NCBI RefSeq assembly: GCF_011290365.1 | Contig: NZ_CP049786.1 | Coordinates: 2,418,001-2,482,000 of the forward strand | DNA: 64,000 nt | Source: Leclercia sp. 29361 | Lineage (GTDB): Bacteria; Pseudomonadota; Gammaproteobacteria; Enterobacterales; Enterobacteriaceae | Direction: 5' to 3' | In this document: piece by piece, positions 50,607-56,898 of the stretch | Layout: every line of letters begins with the position of its first letter | Position numbering within the stretch: position 1 is the stretch's first letter | Notes under the pieces: generated by a model | Databases searched by the model: none | Told to the model about the DNA's origin: nothing | The model's input: only the letters and a program-made list of their open reading frames with translations | Translations under genes and position numbers: made by a program

Positions 50607-50984
50607 GTAAATCTCCTGAACGTAAAAACGTCAAATACTAAATTGGGCCTTAGCGGCATTAGAGGTCTGAGACAAAAACTAATCAGAGCGTTCAGAGCGT
50701 AAAGAAAAAACCCAAGAGAGGCTGCGGAGAGGCACAACGTGTTGAGAGATGCTTTAAGGGACTGCGACGGATATTCTTTTGGCATTCAAACCGAAAATCC
50801 ATTTACGCACAACCGATGGAAGGATGCAAGCGCTTTTCAAAGATAAAATTCTGTGCTTTAGCCAACTGTCATTGTTATCGGTCAAATTATTTGATGGCTT
50901 CTGTGAAATAAAGCCCATTTTCATTCCTCAGGCAATCCGTAAAGTAAAGGCCACGCTTATCATTTGAAACCAGGATAACCCGAC
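50607..50984. other. Intergenic region between zinc-ribbon gene and LLM oxidoreductase
   Basis: About 380 AT-rich bases with divergent promoters. No coding frame with a ribosome-binding site was accepted; frames at 50603-50785 (minus) and 50779-50967 (plus, TTG start) look like chance. The minus-strand half may be a long leader of the zinc-ribbon gene. Confidence 0.45.
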
Positions 50985-52013
50985 ATGAAAAAGATCGGCT
51001 TTTTGTCATTTGGTCACTGGACGCCGTCGCCGCAGTCGGGCACCCGTACCGCCGCCGACGCCCTGCTGCAATCCATCGATCTGGCGGTAGCCGCCGAAGA
51101 GCTGGGCGCAGATGGCGCTTACTTCCGCGTGCACCACTTTGCTCGCCAGCTCGCCTCCCCCTTCCCACTGCTGGCGGCAATTGGCGCGAAAACCAGCAAG
51201 ATTGAGATCGGCACTGGCGTTATCGATATGCGCTATGAAAATCCGCTCTATATGGCGGAAGACGCGGGTTCTGCCGATTTAATTTCCGGCGGACGTTTGC
51301 AGCTGGGGATCAGCCGTGGCTCTCCGGAACAGGTGATCGATGGCTGGCGCTACTTTGGTTACGTGCCAGGCGAAGGTGAAAACGAGTCTGATATGGCGCG
51401 TCGCCACACCGAAGTGCTGTTAGACGCCCTGCGCGGCGAAGGATTTGCCAAACCCAATCCGCAGCCGATGTTCCCTAACCCGCCGGGCCTGCTGCGCGTT
51501 GAGCCGCACGCCGAAGGACTGCGGGATCGGATCTGGTGGGGGGCGGGTTCGAACGCCACCGCCGTGTGGGCCGCGAAGCTGGGGATGAACCTGCAAAGCT
51601 CAACCCTGAAGGACGACGAAACCGGCGAGCCTTTCCACATCCAGCAGGCAAAACAGATCCGCGCCTACCGCGACGCCTGGGCCGCAGCGGGTCATACCCG
51701 CACGCCGCGCGTATCGGTCAGCCGCAGTATCTTTGCCCTGATGGACGATCGCGACCGGATGTACTTCAGTTCCAGCCGTAACGAAAGCGACAGCGTGGGT
51801 TACCTGGATGAGAAAACCCGTGCCATTTTCGGCCGCAGCTATGCCGCCGAACCTGACAAACTGATTGCTCAGCTGAAACAGGACGAAGCGATTGCCGAAG
51901 CGGATACGCTGTTACTCACCGTGCCGAACCAGCTGGGCGTGGAGTATAACGTGCACGTGATTGAGTCGATTCTGAAGCATGTTGCACCCGCTATGGGCTG
52001 GCGCGACGAATAA
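50985..52013 (+). CDS. LLM-class flavin-dependent oxidoreductase
   Basis: A 342-residue luciferase-like monooxygenase: MKKIGFLSFGHWTPSPQSGTRTAADALLQSIDLAVAAEELGADGAYFRVHHFARQLASPFPLLAAIGAKTSKIEIGTGVIDMRYENPLYMAEDAGSADLISGGRLQLGISRGSPEQVIDGW. It is a different subgroup from the two LLM proteins at 11888 and 14338. It would use reduced FMN or F420; FMN is expected here because enterobacteria lack F420. It stands alone, with a stem ACGTCTCG...CGAGACGT (52021-52052) downstream. Substrate unknown. Confidence 0.85.
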   Translation: MKKIGFLSFGHWTPSPQSGTRTAADALLQSIDLAVAAEELGADGAYFRVHHFARQLASPFPLLAAIGAKTSKIEIGTGVIDMRYENPLYMAEDAGSADLISGGRLQLGISRGSPEQVIDGWRYFGYVPGEGENESDMARRHTEVLLDALRGEGFAKPNPQPMFPNPPGLLRVEPHAEGLRDRIWWGAGSNATAVWAAKLGMNLQSSTLKDDETGEPFHIQQAKQIRAYRDAWAAAGHTRTPRVSVSRSIFALMDDRDRMYFSSSRNESDSVGYLDEKTRAIFGRSYAAEPDKLIAQLKQDEAIAEADTLLLTVPNQLGVEYNVHVIESILKHVAPAMGWRDE

Positions 52014-52020
52014 AGGAATA

Positions 52021-52052
52021 ACGTCTCGTGTAGGCAATATTATGCGAGACGT
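52021..52052 (+). terminator. Stem-loop after the LLM oxidoreductase
   Basis: Perfect arms ACGTCTCG and CGAGACGT with a 16-base loop, 7 bp after the stop. There is only a short T-run, so termination is probable but not certain. Confidence 0.5.
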
Positions 52053-52191
52053 TTACTACCCCCAATCATTATTTCGCATATAACTACATGAAATATTTAC
52101 AATAACTATGGCACGTTATGCCTGGCCTTTGTCATAAAACCATTGTTAAGTAATGCCTGTTTTTTAAGCTAACTGACAAAAGGAGTTTGAC

Positions 52192-52674
52192 ATGGCAATA
52201 CCGGCCTATCTGTGGTTAAAGGATGATGGTGGCGCGGATATCCGTGGTTCTGTAGATGTTCAGGAACGTGAAGGAAGTATTGAGATATTTGGATTTGGTC
52301 ACGGGCTTCATTTACCTACGGACAGCAATACTGGAAAGATAACCGGTACACGCATTCATAGCGCACTTGTTTTTGAGAAAGAATTCGACTCTTCCAGTCC
52401 ATACCTCTATAAAGCCGTTGCTCACGGGCAAACGCTCAAATCAGCAGAATTTAAATGGTATCGTATAAATGATGCCGGATTTGAAGAAGAGTACTTTAAT
52501 ATGCTCCTCGAAGGGGTGAAGGTCGTTTCCGTTTGTCCTCTTATGCATGATGTGAAAAATCCTTCCACTGAAAAACATAATCATCTCGAGTCTATCGCTT
52601 TGCGCTACGAAAAAATCACATGGAAGCATTGTGATGGAAATATTATTTTTTCTGATGCGTGGAATGAGAGATGA
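52192..52674 (+). CDS. hcp: Hcp-family type VI secretion protein (orphan)
   Basis: A 160-residue Hcp: MAIPAYLWLKDDGGADIRGSVDVQEREGSIEIFGFGHGLHLPTDSNTGKITGTRIHSALVFEKEFDSSSPYLYKAVAHGQTLKSAEFKWYRINDAGFEEEYFNMLLEGVKVVSV. Hcp hexamers stack into the tube of type VI secretion systems and carry small effectors in the lumen. No other T6SS structural gene is present, so this is an orphan hcp-effector module served by a T6SS elsewhere. The three genes here are distinctly AT-richer than the flanks, which points to transfer. AAAGGAG lies upstream. The stop overlaps the next start (ATGA). Confidence 0.92.
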   Translation: MAIPAYLWLKDDGGADIRGSVDVQEREGSIEIFGFGHGLHLPTDSNTGKITGTRIHSALVFEKEFDSSSPYLYKAVAHGQTLKSAEFKWYRINDAGFEEEYFNMLLEGVKVVSVCPLMHDVKNPSTEKHNHLESIALRYEKITWKHCDGNIIFSDAWNER

Positions 52675-53150
52675 TCCGCTGCACTTTTCATTTAAACGGT
52701 GGGCAGATGTCTACCTTAAGCTGTCCTGGGTTGGGATTCTTTCCGGCATATTCTGGACATGCCGGTGCCAACAGAAATAATCCGGATGCTATTGCCCTGA
52801 AAAAGAAAGGTCCCTTGCCTCCCGGAAAATATTTCATCGTAACCCGTTCGCGCGGAGGCACCGGGTCCCGATGGCACGATATGCTCAAAGAACTGGAGAG
52901 CGGTTCAAATCGTGACTTTTGGTTTGCGCTTTACCGGGATGATGGGGCTATAGATGATTCAACGTTTATTGGTAACGTGGAACGTGGTGCTTTTCGTCTA
53001 CATCCTGCTGGCACTTCTGGAATCAGTGAAGGCTGTATTACATTGCCAAACCATTCTCATTATCGAATCCTTCATCATGCATTATTAAGCAACGGTTCTT
53101 TACTCATTACCTCTGAGCTTAAAGCATTTGGTACTATACAGGTATATTGA
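52671..53150 (+). CDS. DUF2778 / Tlde1-like L,D-transpeptidase-fold T6SS effector
   Basis: A 159-residue protein overlapping hcp by 4 bp. It reads MIRCTFHLNGGQMSTLSCPGLGFFPAYSGHAGANRNNPDAIALKKKGPLPPGKYFIVTR, then GAFRLHPAGTSGISEGCITLPNHSHYRIL. His-111 and Cys-122 in HPAGTSGISEGC match the catalytic pair of L,D-transpeptidase-fold proteins and of Salmonella Tlde1, a DUF2778 toxin that acts on peptidoglycan tetrapeptides in the periplasm. There is no signal peptide, as expected for cargo carried by Hcp. Assignment as a cell-wall toxin is an inference from this motif and from the hcp and membrane-protein neighbours. Confidence 0.83.
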   Translation: MIRCTFHLNGGQMSTLSCPGLGFFPAYSGHAGANRNNPDAIALKKKGPLPPGKYFIVTRSRGGTGSRWHDMLKELESGSNRDFWFALYRDDGAIDDSTFIGNVERGAFRLHPAGTSGISEGCITLPNHSHYRILHHALLSNGSLLITSELKAFGTIQVY

Positions 53151-53398
53151 TGAAACCTAGCACAAGCGTCGTTATATGGCTGATGGAGTTAGCGCTTCTG
53201 TGCCTTGTTTATTCGTTGTTATGCATCGTTATGCCCGATATTTATCTCTATGACATTTACACGGATAAGTTTGGTTTTCTGACAGAAGCACAATGGTACG
53301 ACCGTTATATTTTCACTTTATCGGTTTTGTCTCTGCTGTTAACGACTTTTTTAATATGGCTTTTCGCCCGTTATAAGCATAAGCGTTTAGCCCGCTGA
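53150..53398 (+). CDS. Small two-helix membrane protein, probable immunity protein
   Basis: An 82-residue protein starting at ATG 53150, which overlaps the effector stop (TGATG); an in-frame TTG one codon earlier is less likely. Two membrane helices (about 8-29, VVIWLMELALLCLVYSLLCIVM, and 53-73, LSVLSLLLTTFLIWLFARY) flank a periplasmic loop with several aromatic and acidic residues (YDIYTDKFGFLTEAQWYDRY). Overlap with a periplasm-acting toxin gene, and the membrane location, fit immunity. No homologue recognised. Confidence 0.7.
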   Translation: MKPSTSVVIWLMELALLCLVYSLLCIVMPDIYLYDIYTDKFGFLTEAQWYDRYIFTLSVLSLLLTTFLIWLFARYKHKRLAR

Positions 53399-53400
53399 CT

Positions 53401-53424
53401 ATGACGGGGCTTTAGCCCCGTCAT
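53401..53424 (+). terminator. Stem-loop ending the hcp-effector-immunity unit
   Basis: ATGACGGGGC-TTTA-GCCCCGTCAT has perfect 10-bp arms, right after the last stop. It is a likely terminator, with only a weak T-run. Confidence 0.65.
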
Positions 53425-53619
53425 CTCCTTGAATTATTACATTCTCAGGCCTGAATAAGGCGTAAACATTTACAAGCATGGGCTTCAAAGACATAACAGC
53501 GTTGTATTTTAATACTATTCTCCCAAACTGTTATAGCTAAATTCCCCTTTACTGTCTCTGATACTCGACTTCCCGCCCCTTTACCATAACAGCCACACCG
53601 TTTTACCCTGAGGTTGTGC

Positions 53620-55026
53620 ATGTTTGGTTTAGATGCGTTTCACCTGGCGAGGATCCAGTTTGCTTTTACTGTCTCCTTCCACATTATTTTCCCGGCGATC
53701 ACCATTGGCCTCGCCAGCTATCTGGCGGTGCTGGAGGGGTTATGGCTGAAAAGCAAAAACCCCGTCTGGCGGTCGCTGTACCATTTCTGGTCGAAGATCT
53801 TCGCCGTCAACTTTGGCATGGGCGTGGTCTCCGGGCTGGTGATGGCCTACCAGTTTGGCACCAACTGGAGTGGATTTTCTCAGTTTGCCGGGAGCATTAC
53901 CGGCCCGCTGCTGACCTATGAAGTATTGACCGCCTTCTTCCTCGAAGCGGGTTTTCTTGGCGTGATGCTCTTCGGCTGGAACAAAGTCGGACCTGGGCTG
54001 CACTTCTTTGCCACCTGCATGGTCGCGCTGGGCACCATCATCTCGACCTTCTGGATCCTCGCCTCCAATAGCTGGATGCAGACCCCGCAGGGCTTTGAGA
54101 TCGTCAACGGCCAGGTGGTGCCGGTGGACTGGTTTGCGGTGGTGTTTAACCCCTCCTTCCCGTATCGCCTGCTGCACATGTCGATTGCCGCGTTTCTCAG
54201 TAGCGCCCTGTTTGTTGCGGCCTCGGCGGCGTGGCACCTGCTGCGGGGCAATAACACCTCCGCCATTCGCCGCATGTTCTCCATGGCGCTGTGGATGACG
54301 CTGATCGTCGCCCCCATTCAGGCGATGGTCGGGGATATGCACGGCCTGAACACCCTGGAACATCAGCCCGCCAAAATCGCCGCCATCGAAGGTCACTGGG
54401 AGAACCCGCCCGGCGAACCTACTCCGCTGCTGCTATTTGGCTGGCCGGATATGGAGCAGGAACGCACCCGCTACGGTCTGGAGATCCCGGCGCTCGGCAG
54501 CCTGATCCTCACCCACAGCCTCGATAAGCAGGTTCCGGCGCTGAAAGAATTTCCGAAAGAGGATCGACCTAATTCCACCATTGTTTTCTGGTCGTTCCGC
54601 ATTATGGCCGGGCTGGGGATGTTGATGCTGTTGCTGGGCACCGTCGCCCTGTGGCTGCGCTATAAGCAGCGGCTTTACCACTCCCGGCCTTTCCTGTGGT
54701 TTGCCCTGCTGATGGGTCCATCGGGATTAATTGCCATTCTCGCCGGATGGGTGACGACCGAAGTGGGCCGTCAGCCGTGGGTCGTCTACGGTCTACAACG
54801 TACCAAAGATGCGGTATCGGCCCATGGCAATCTGCATATGAGCGTCAGCCTGCTGGCCTTCATTGTGGTCTACACCTCGGTGTTTGGCGTCGGATACAGC
54901 TACATGGTGCGCCTGATTAAAAAGGGTCCGCAGGAAGAAGAGTCCTTCCCGACCGAAAACGATGGTCGCCCGGCGCGCCCGCTCTCGGCAGCGAACGCTG
55001 AATTTACTACCAAGGAGACACCATAA
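53620..55026 (+). CDS. Cytochrome bd-type ubiquinol oxidase subunit I, cyanide-insensitive (CioA) type
   Basis: A 468-residue CydA-family protein. The ATG at 53620 has GAGG 6 bp upstream. It has haem-ligand helices (ARIQFAFTVSFHIIFPAITIG with an early His) and the GWVTTEVGRQPWVVYG motif, the CIO spelling rather than the GWFVAEFGRQPW I recall for E. coli CydA. The total length is below the roughly 520 residues of E. coli CydA, which agrees with a short Q-loop. It transfers electrons from quinol to oxygen in the inner membrane. It is co-transcribed with subunit II (TAATG overlap) and a DUF2474 peptide. Such oxidases resist cyanide and often nitric oxide or sulfide. Confidence 0.9.
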   Translation: MFGLDAFHLARIQFAFTVSFHIIFPAITIGLASYLAVLEGLWLKSKNPVWRSLYHFWSKIFAVNFGMGVVSGLVMAYQFGTNWSGFSQFAGSITGPLLTYEVLTAFFLEAGFLGVMLFGWNKVGPGLHFFATCMVALGTIISTFWILASNSWMQTPQGFEIVNGQVVPVDWFAVVFNPSFPYRLLHMSIAAFLSSALFVAASAAWHLLRGNNTSAIRRMFSMALWMTLIVAPIQAMVGDMHGLNTLEHQPAKIAAIEGHWENPPGEPTPLLLFGWPDMEQERTRYGLEIPALGSLILTHSLDKQVPALKEFPKEDRPNSTIVFWSFRIMAGLGMLMLLLGTVALWLRYKQRLYHSRPFLWFALLMGPSGLIAILAGWVTTEVGRQPWVVYGLQRTKDAVSAHGNLHMSVSLLAFIVVYTSVFGVGYSYMVRLIKKGPQEEESFPTENDGRPARPLSAANAEFTTKETP

Positions 55027-56036
55027 TGGGTATCGATCTCTCCCTGATCTGGTTTGTGATAATCGTCTTCGCCACCCTGATGTACATCGTGATGGACGGG
55101 TTTGATTTGGGTATTGGCATTCTGTTTCCCGCCATCCAGGACGCGGACGACCGGGATGTGATGGTCAACAGCGTCGCCCCGGTGTGGGACGGGAACGAAA
55201 CCTGGCTGGTGCTGGGGGGAGCGGCACTGTTTGGCGCGTTTCCGCTGGCCTATGCGGTGATCATCGATGCCCTGACCATCCCGCTGACCTTAATGCTGAT
55301 TGGGCTGATTTTCCGTGGCGTGGCCTTTGAGTTCCGCTTTAAGGCCACACCCGCGCACCGGCCCTTCTGGGATAAGGCCTTTATCGGCGGCTCGGTACTG
55401 GCCACCTTTACCCAGGGCATGGTGGTGGGAGCGGTGATCAACGGCTTTACGGTCAGCGGACGCGCATTTGCCGGCGGTCCGTTCGACTGGTTCACGCCGT
55501 TCAACCTGTTCTGCGGTCTGGGGCTGGTGGTGGCCTATGCCTTTTTAGGCGCCACATGGCTGGTGATGAAAAGCGAAAACCCGCTGCAGGGGCGGATGCG
55601 GCAGGTATCGAAACGTCTGTTGCTGGCGCTGCTGGGGATTATCGCGGCGATCAGCATCTGGACGCCGCTCTCCCAGCCCGCCATTGCCGACCGCTGGTTT
55701 AGCCTGCCGAACCTCTTCTTCCTGCTGCCGGTTCCGGTGCTGGTGGTGGTGCTGGGCCTGTGGCAGTGGCGCAGCCTGAGTAACCCGCGCAGCCACCATC
55801 TGCCGTTCGTGTTGACCCTCGGGTTGATCTTTCTCGGCTTTAGCGGGCTGGGGATCAGCATCTGGCCACATATCATTCCGCCGTCGATTACCCTGTGGCA
55901 GGCTGCGGCACCTCCGCAGAGCCAGGGCTTTATGTTAGTGGGGGCGTTATTCATTATCCCGATCATCCTTGTCTACACTTTCTGGAGCTATTACGTGTTT
56001 CGCGGCAAAGTCCAGCCTGGGGAGGGCTATCACTGA
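55026..56036 (+). CDS. Cytochrome bd-type oxidase subunit II (CioB/CydB)
   Basis: A 336-residue CydB-family protein: LIWFVIIVFATLMYIVMDGFDLGIGILFPAIQDADDRDVMVNSVAPVWDGNETWLVLGGAALFGAFPLAYAVI. The length is the CIO type (E. coli CydB is about 379). It has eight or so membrane helices and pairs with subunit I. It overlaps the genes before (TAATG) and after (TGATG), so stoichiometric translation is likely. Confidence 0.92.
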   Translation: MGIDLSLIWFVIIVFATLMYIVMDGFDLGIGILFPAIQDADDRDVMVNSVAPVWDGNETWLVLGGAALFGAFPLAYAVIIDALTIPLTLMLIGLIFRGVAFEFRFKATPAHRPFWDKAFIGGSVLATFTQGMVVGAVINGFTVSGRAFAGGPFDWFTPFNLFCGLGLVVAYAFLGATWLVMKSENPLQGRMRQVSKRLLLALLGIIAAISIWTPLSQPAIADRWFSLPNLFFLLPVPVLVVVLGLWQWRSLSNPRSHHLPFVLTLGLIFLGFSGLGISIWPHIIPPSITLWQAAAPPQSQGFMLVGALFIIPIILVYTFWSYYVFRGKVQPGEGYH

Positions 56037-56164
56037 TGAATCAACCTGTCTGGAAACGTCTGATGTGGATGGTGATTATCTGGGGCGGGAGCGTGCTGGC
56101 GCTGACGCTGGTCGGGATGTTCTTCCGTGTGCTGATGACCGCAGCGGGGTTCAAGGCGCATTAA
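56036..56164 (+). CDS. DUF2474 single-helix subunit of the bd oxidase
   Basis: A 42-residue protein: MNQPVWKRLMWMVIIWGGSVLALTLVGMFFRVLMTAAGFKAH. It has one membrane helix (about 10-32). DUF2474 peptides follow CIO-type cydAB genes and are thought to play the part of CydX in E. coli bd oxidase. The ATG overlaps the cydB stop (TGATG). Confidence 0.85.
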   Translation: MNQPVWKRLMWMVIIWGGSVLALTLVGMFFRVLMTAAGFKAH

Positions 56165-56221
56165 TCATGAGTTACTTACCCATAAAGCAATAAAGAAATT
56201 CAAGGATAATAAATAACTTAC

Positions 56222-56500
56222 AGCGGTTCCCTGGTCCGGCTGAAAATCGCTGAGGCGTTGACCGCAGGCCGGGGCGAGGCGCATGGATGCGCCGAGAGGG
56301 CGTGACCTACAGGGATGTAGGATCACGCCCGACCCGATAGCCGAAGGGAATAAGCCGAAGGCACCGCGAAGCGGCGATTTTCATTGCCGGGAGCCGGGAT
56401 TGCTAAGGGGGCGGCGGCGAGCCCCCTTAGCACGTTCACCGGTTCTGTAGTGACAGAAAAGCAAGGACCGTAAGGTGAACGGAACCACCTCTACAGCCGC
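56222..56500. repeat. Multi-hairpin intergenic element
   Basis: Five stems were found by eye. They are GGCGCAT/ATGCGCC (56278-56293); a nested stem GGGCGTGACCTACA-GGGA-TGTAGG-A-TCACGCCC (56298-56330); CCGC-GAA-GCGG (56364-56374); CTAAGGGGGC/GCCCCCTTAG (56403-56430); and GTTCACC/GGTGAAC with an inner CTGT/ACAG (56434-56480). Outer arms GGTTCC (56225-56230) and GGAACC (56481-56486) could close the whole into one branched fold. The order and density of stems suggest a structured DNA or RNA element, possibly a non-autonomous mobile unit. I do not recognise the family. Confidence 0.6.
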
Positions 56501-56504
56501 ATGT

Positions 56505-56542
56505 TTCCCCTCACCCTAACCCTCTCCCCATAGGGGAGAGGG
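56505..56542 (-). repeat. Dispersed CCCTCTCCC palindrome, copy 4 (inverted)
   Basis: CCCCTCACCCTAACCCTCTCCCC-ATA-GGGGAGAGGG, the reverse orientation of the copies at 390, 22272 and 31073, abutting the multi-hairpin element. Confidence 0.75.
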
Positions 56543-56667
56543 AATAGTCCGGTGCGCCATTCACCGACATAATCTGACAAAACCTTTTCGCGCCTTTGAA
56601 GATCCTAATAATAACCTAACTGAACTATCGGCATGATGACCGCTCAACGTAACCGGGTGGTGGCAGA

Positions 56668-56898
56668 ATGTTTACGAAAGCGTTATCGATAGTGTTACTG
56701 ACCTGTGCGTTATTTTCCGGTCAGCTGATGGCAGGACACAAGGGACATGAGTTTTTTTGGGTGAAGAACGTGGATCAGCAGTTACGTCATGAAGCCGACA
56801 GCGATGAGCTGCGTGCGGTGGTAGAGGATTCAGCAGAAGGTTTGCGCGAACACCACCACTGGCAGAAGTCGCGCAAACCGGATACTCACTTTCGTTAA
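56668..56898 (+). CDS. yncJ: Small secreted protein YncJ
   Basis: A 76-residue protein with a signal peptide (MFTKALSIVLLTCALFSGQLMAG). A mature part of about 54 residues is rich in His and charged residues (HKGHEFFWVKNVDQQLRHEADSDELRAVVEDSAEGLREHHHWQKSRKPDTHFR). It matches E. coli YncJ in length and pattern. E. coli yncJ is induced by envelope stress through CpxR; no clear CpxR box was seen here. It is convergent with rlhA, and their stops abut. Confidence 0.88.
   Translation: MFTKALSIVLLTCALFSGQLMAGHKGHEFFWVKNVDQQLRHEADSDELRAVVEDSAEGLREHHHWQKSRKPDTHFR

Larger units (their letters stand above)
56165..56667. other. 500-bp intergenic region rich in structured repeats
   Basis: No gene. It contains the multi-hairpin element (56222-56500), the fourth dispersed palindrome (56505-56542), and the promoter region of yncJ next to 56668. 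Confidence 0.6.

Noticed and set aside
50603..50785. 60-codon frame on the minus strand overlapping the zinc-ribbon start
   Set aside because: No ribosome-binding site and it overlaps the likely leader of the zinc-ribbon gene.
50779..50967. Possible 62-codon gene upstream of the LLM oxidoreductase
   Set aside because: Starts at TTG without ribosome-binding site and shows no recognisable features; it is more likely promoter DNA.
53740..54396. Antisense frames over the bd oxidase subunit I
   Set aside because: His/Arg-rich shadow of a conserved membrane protein gene.
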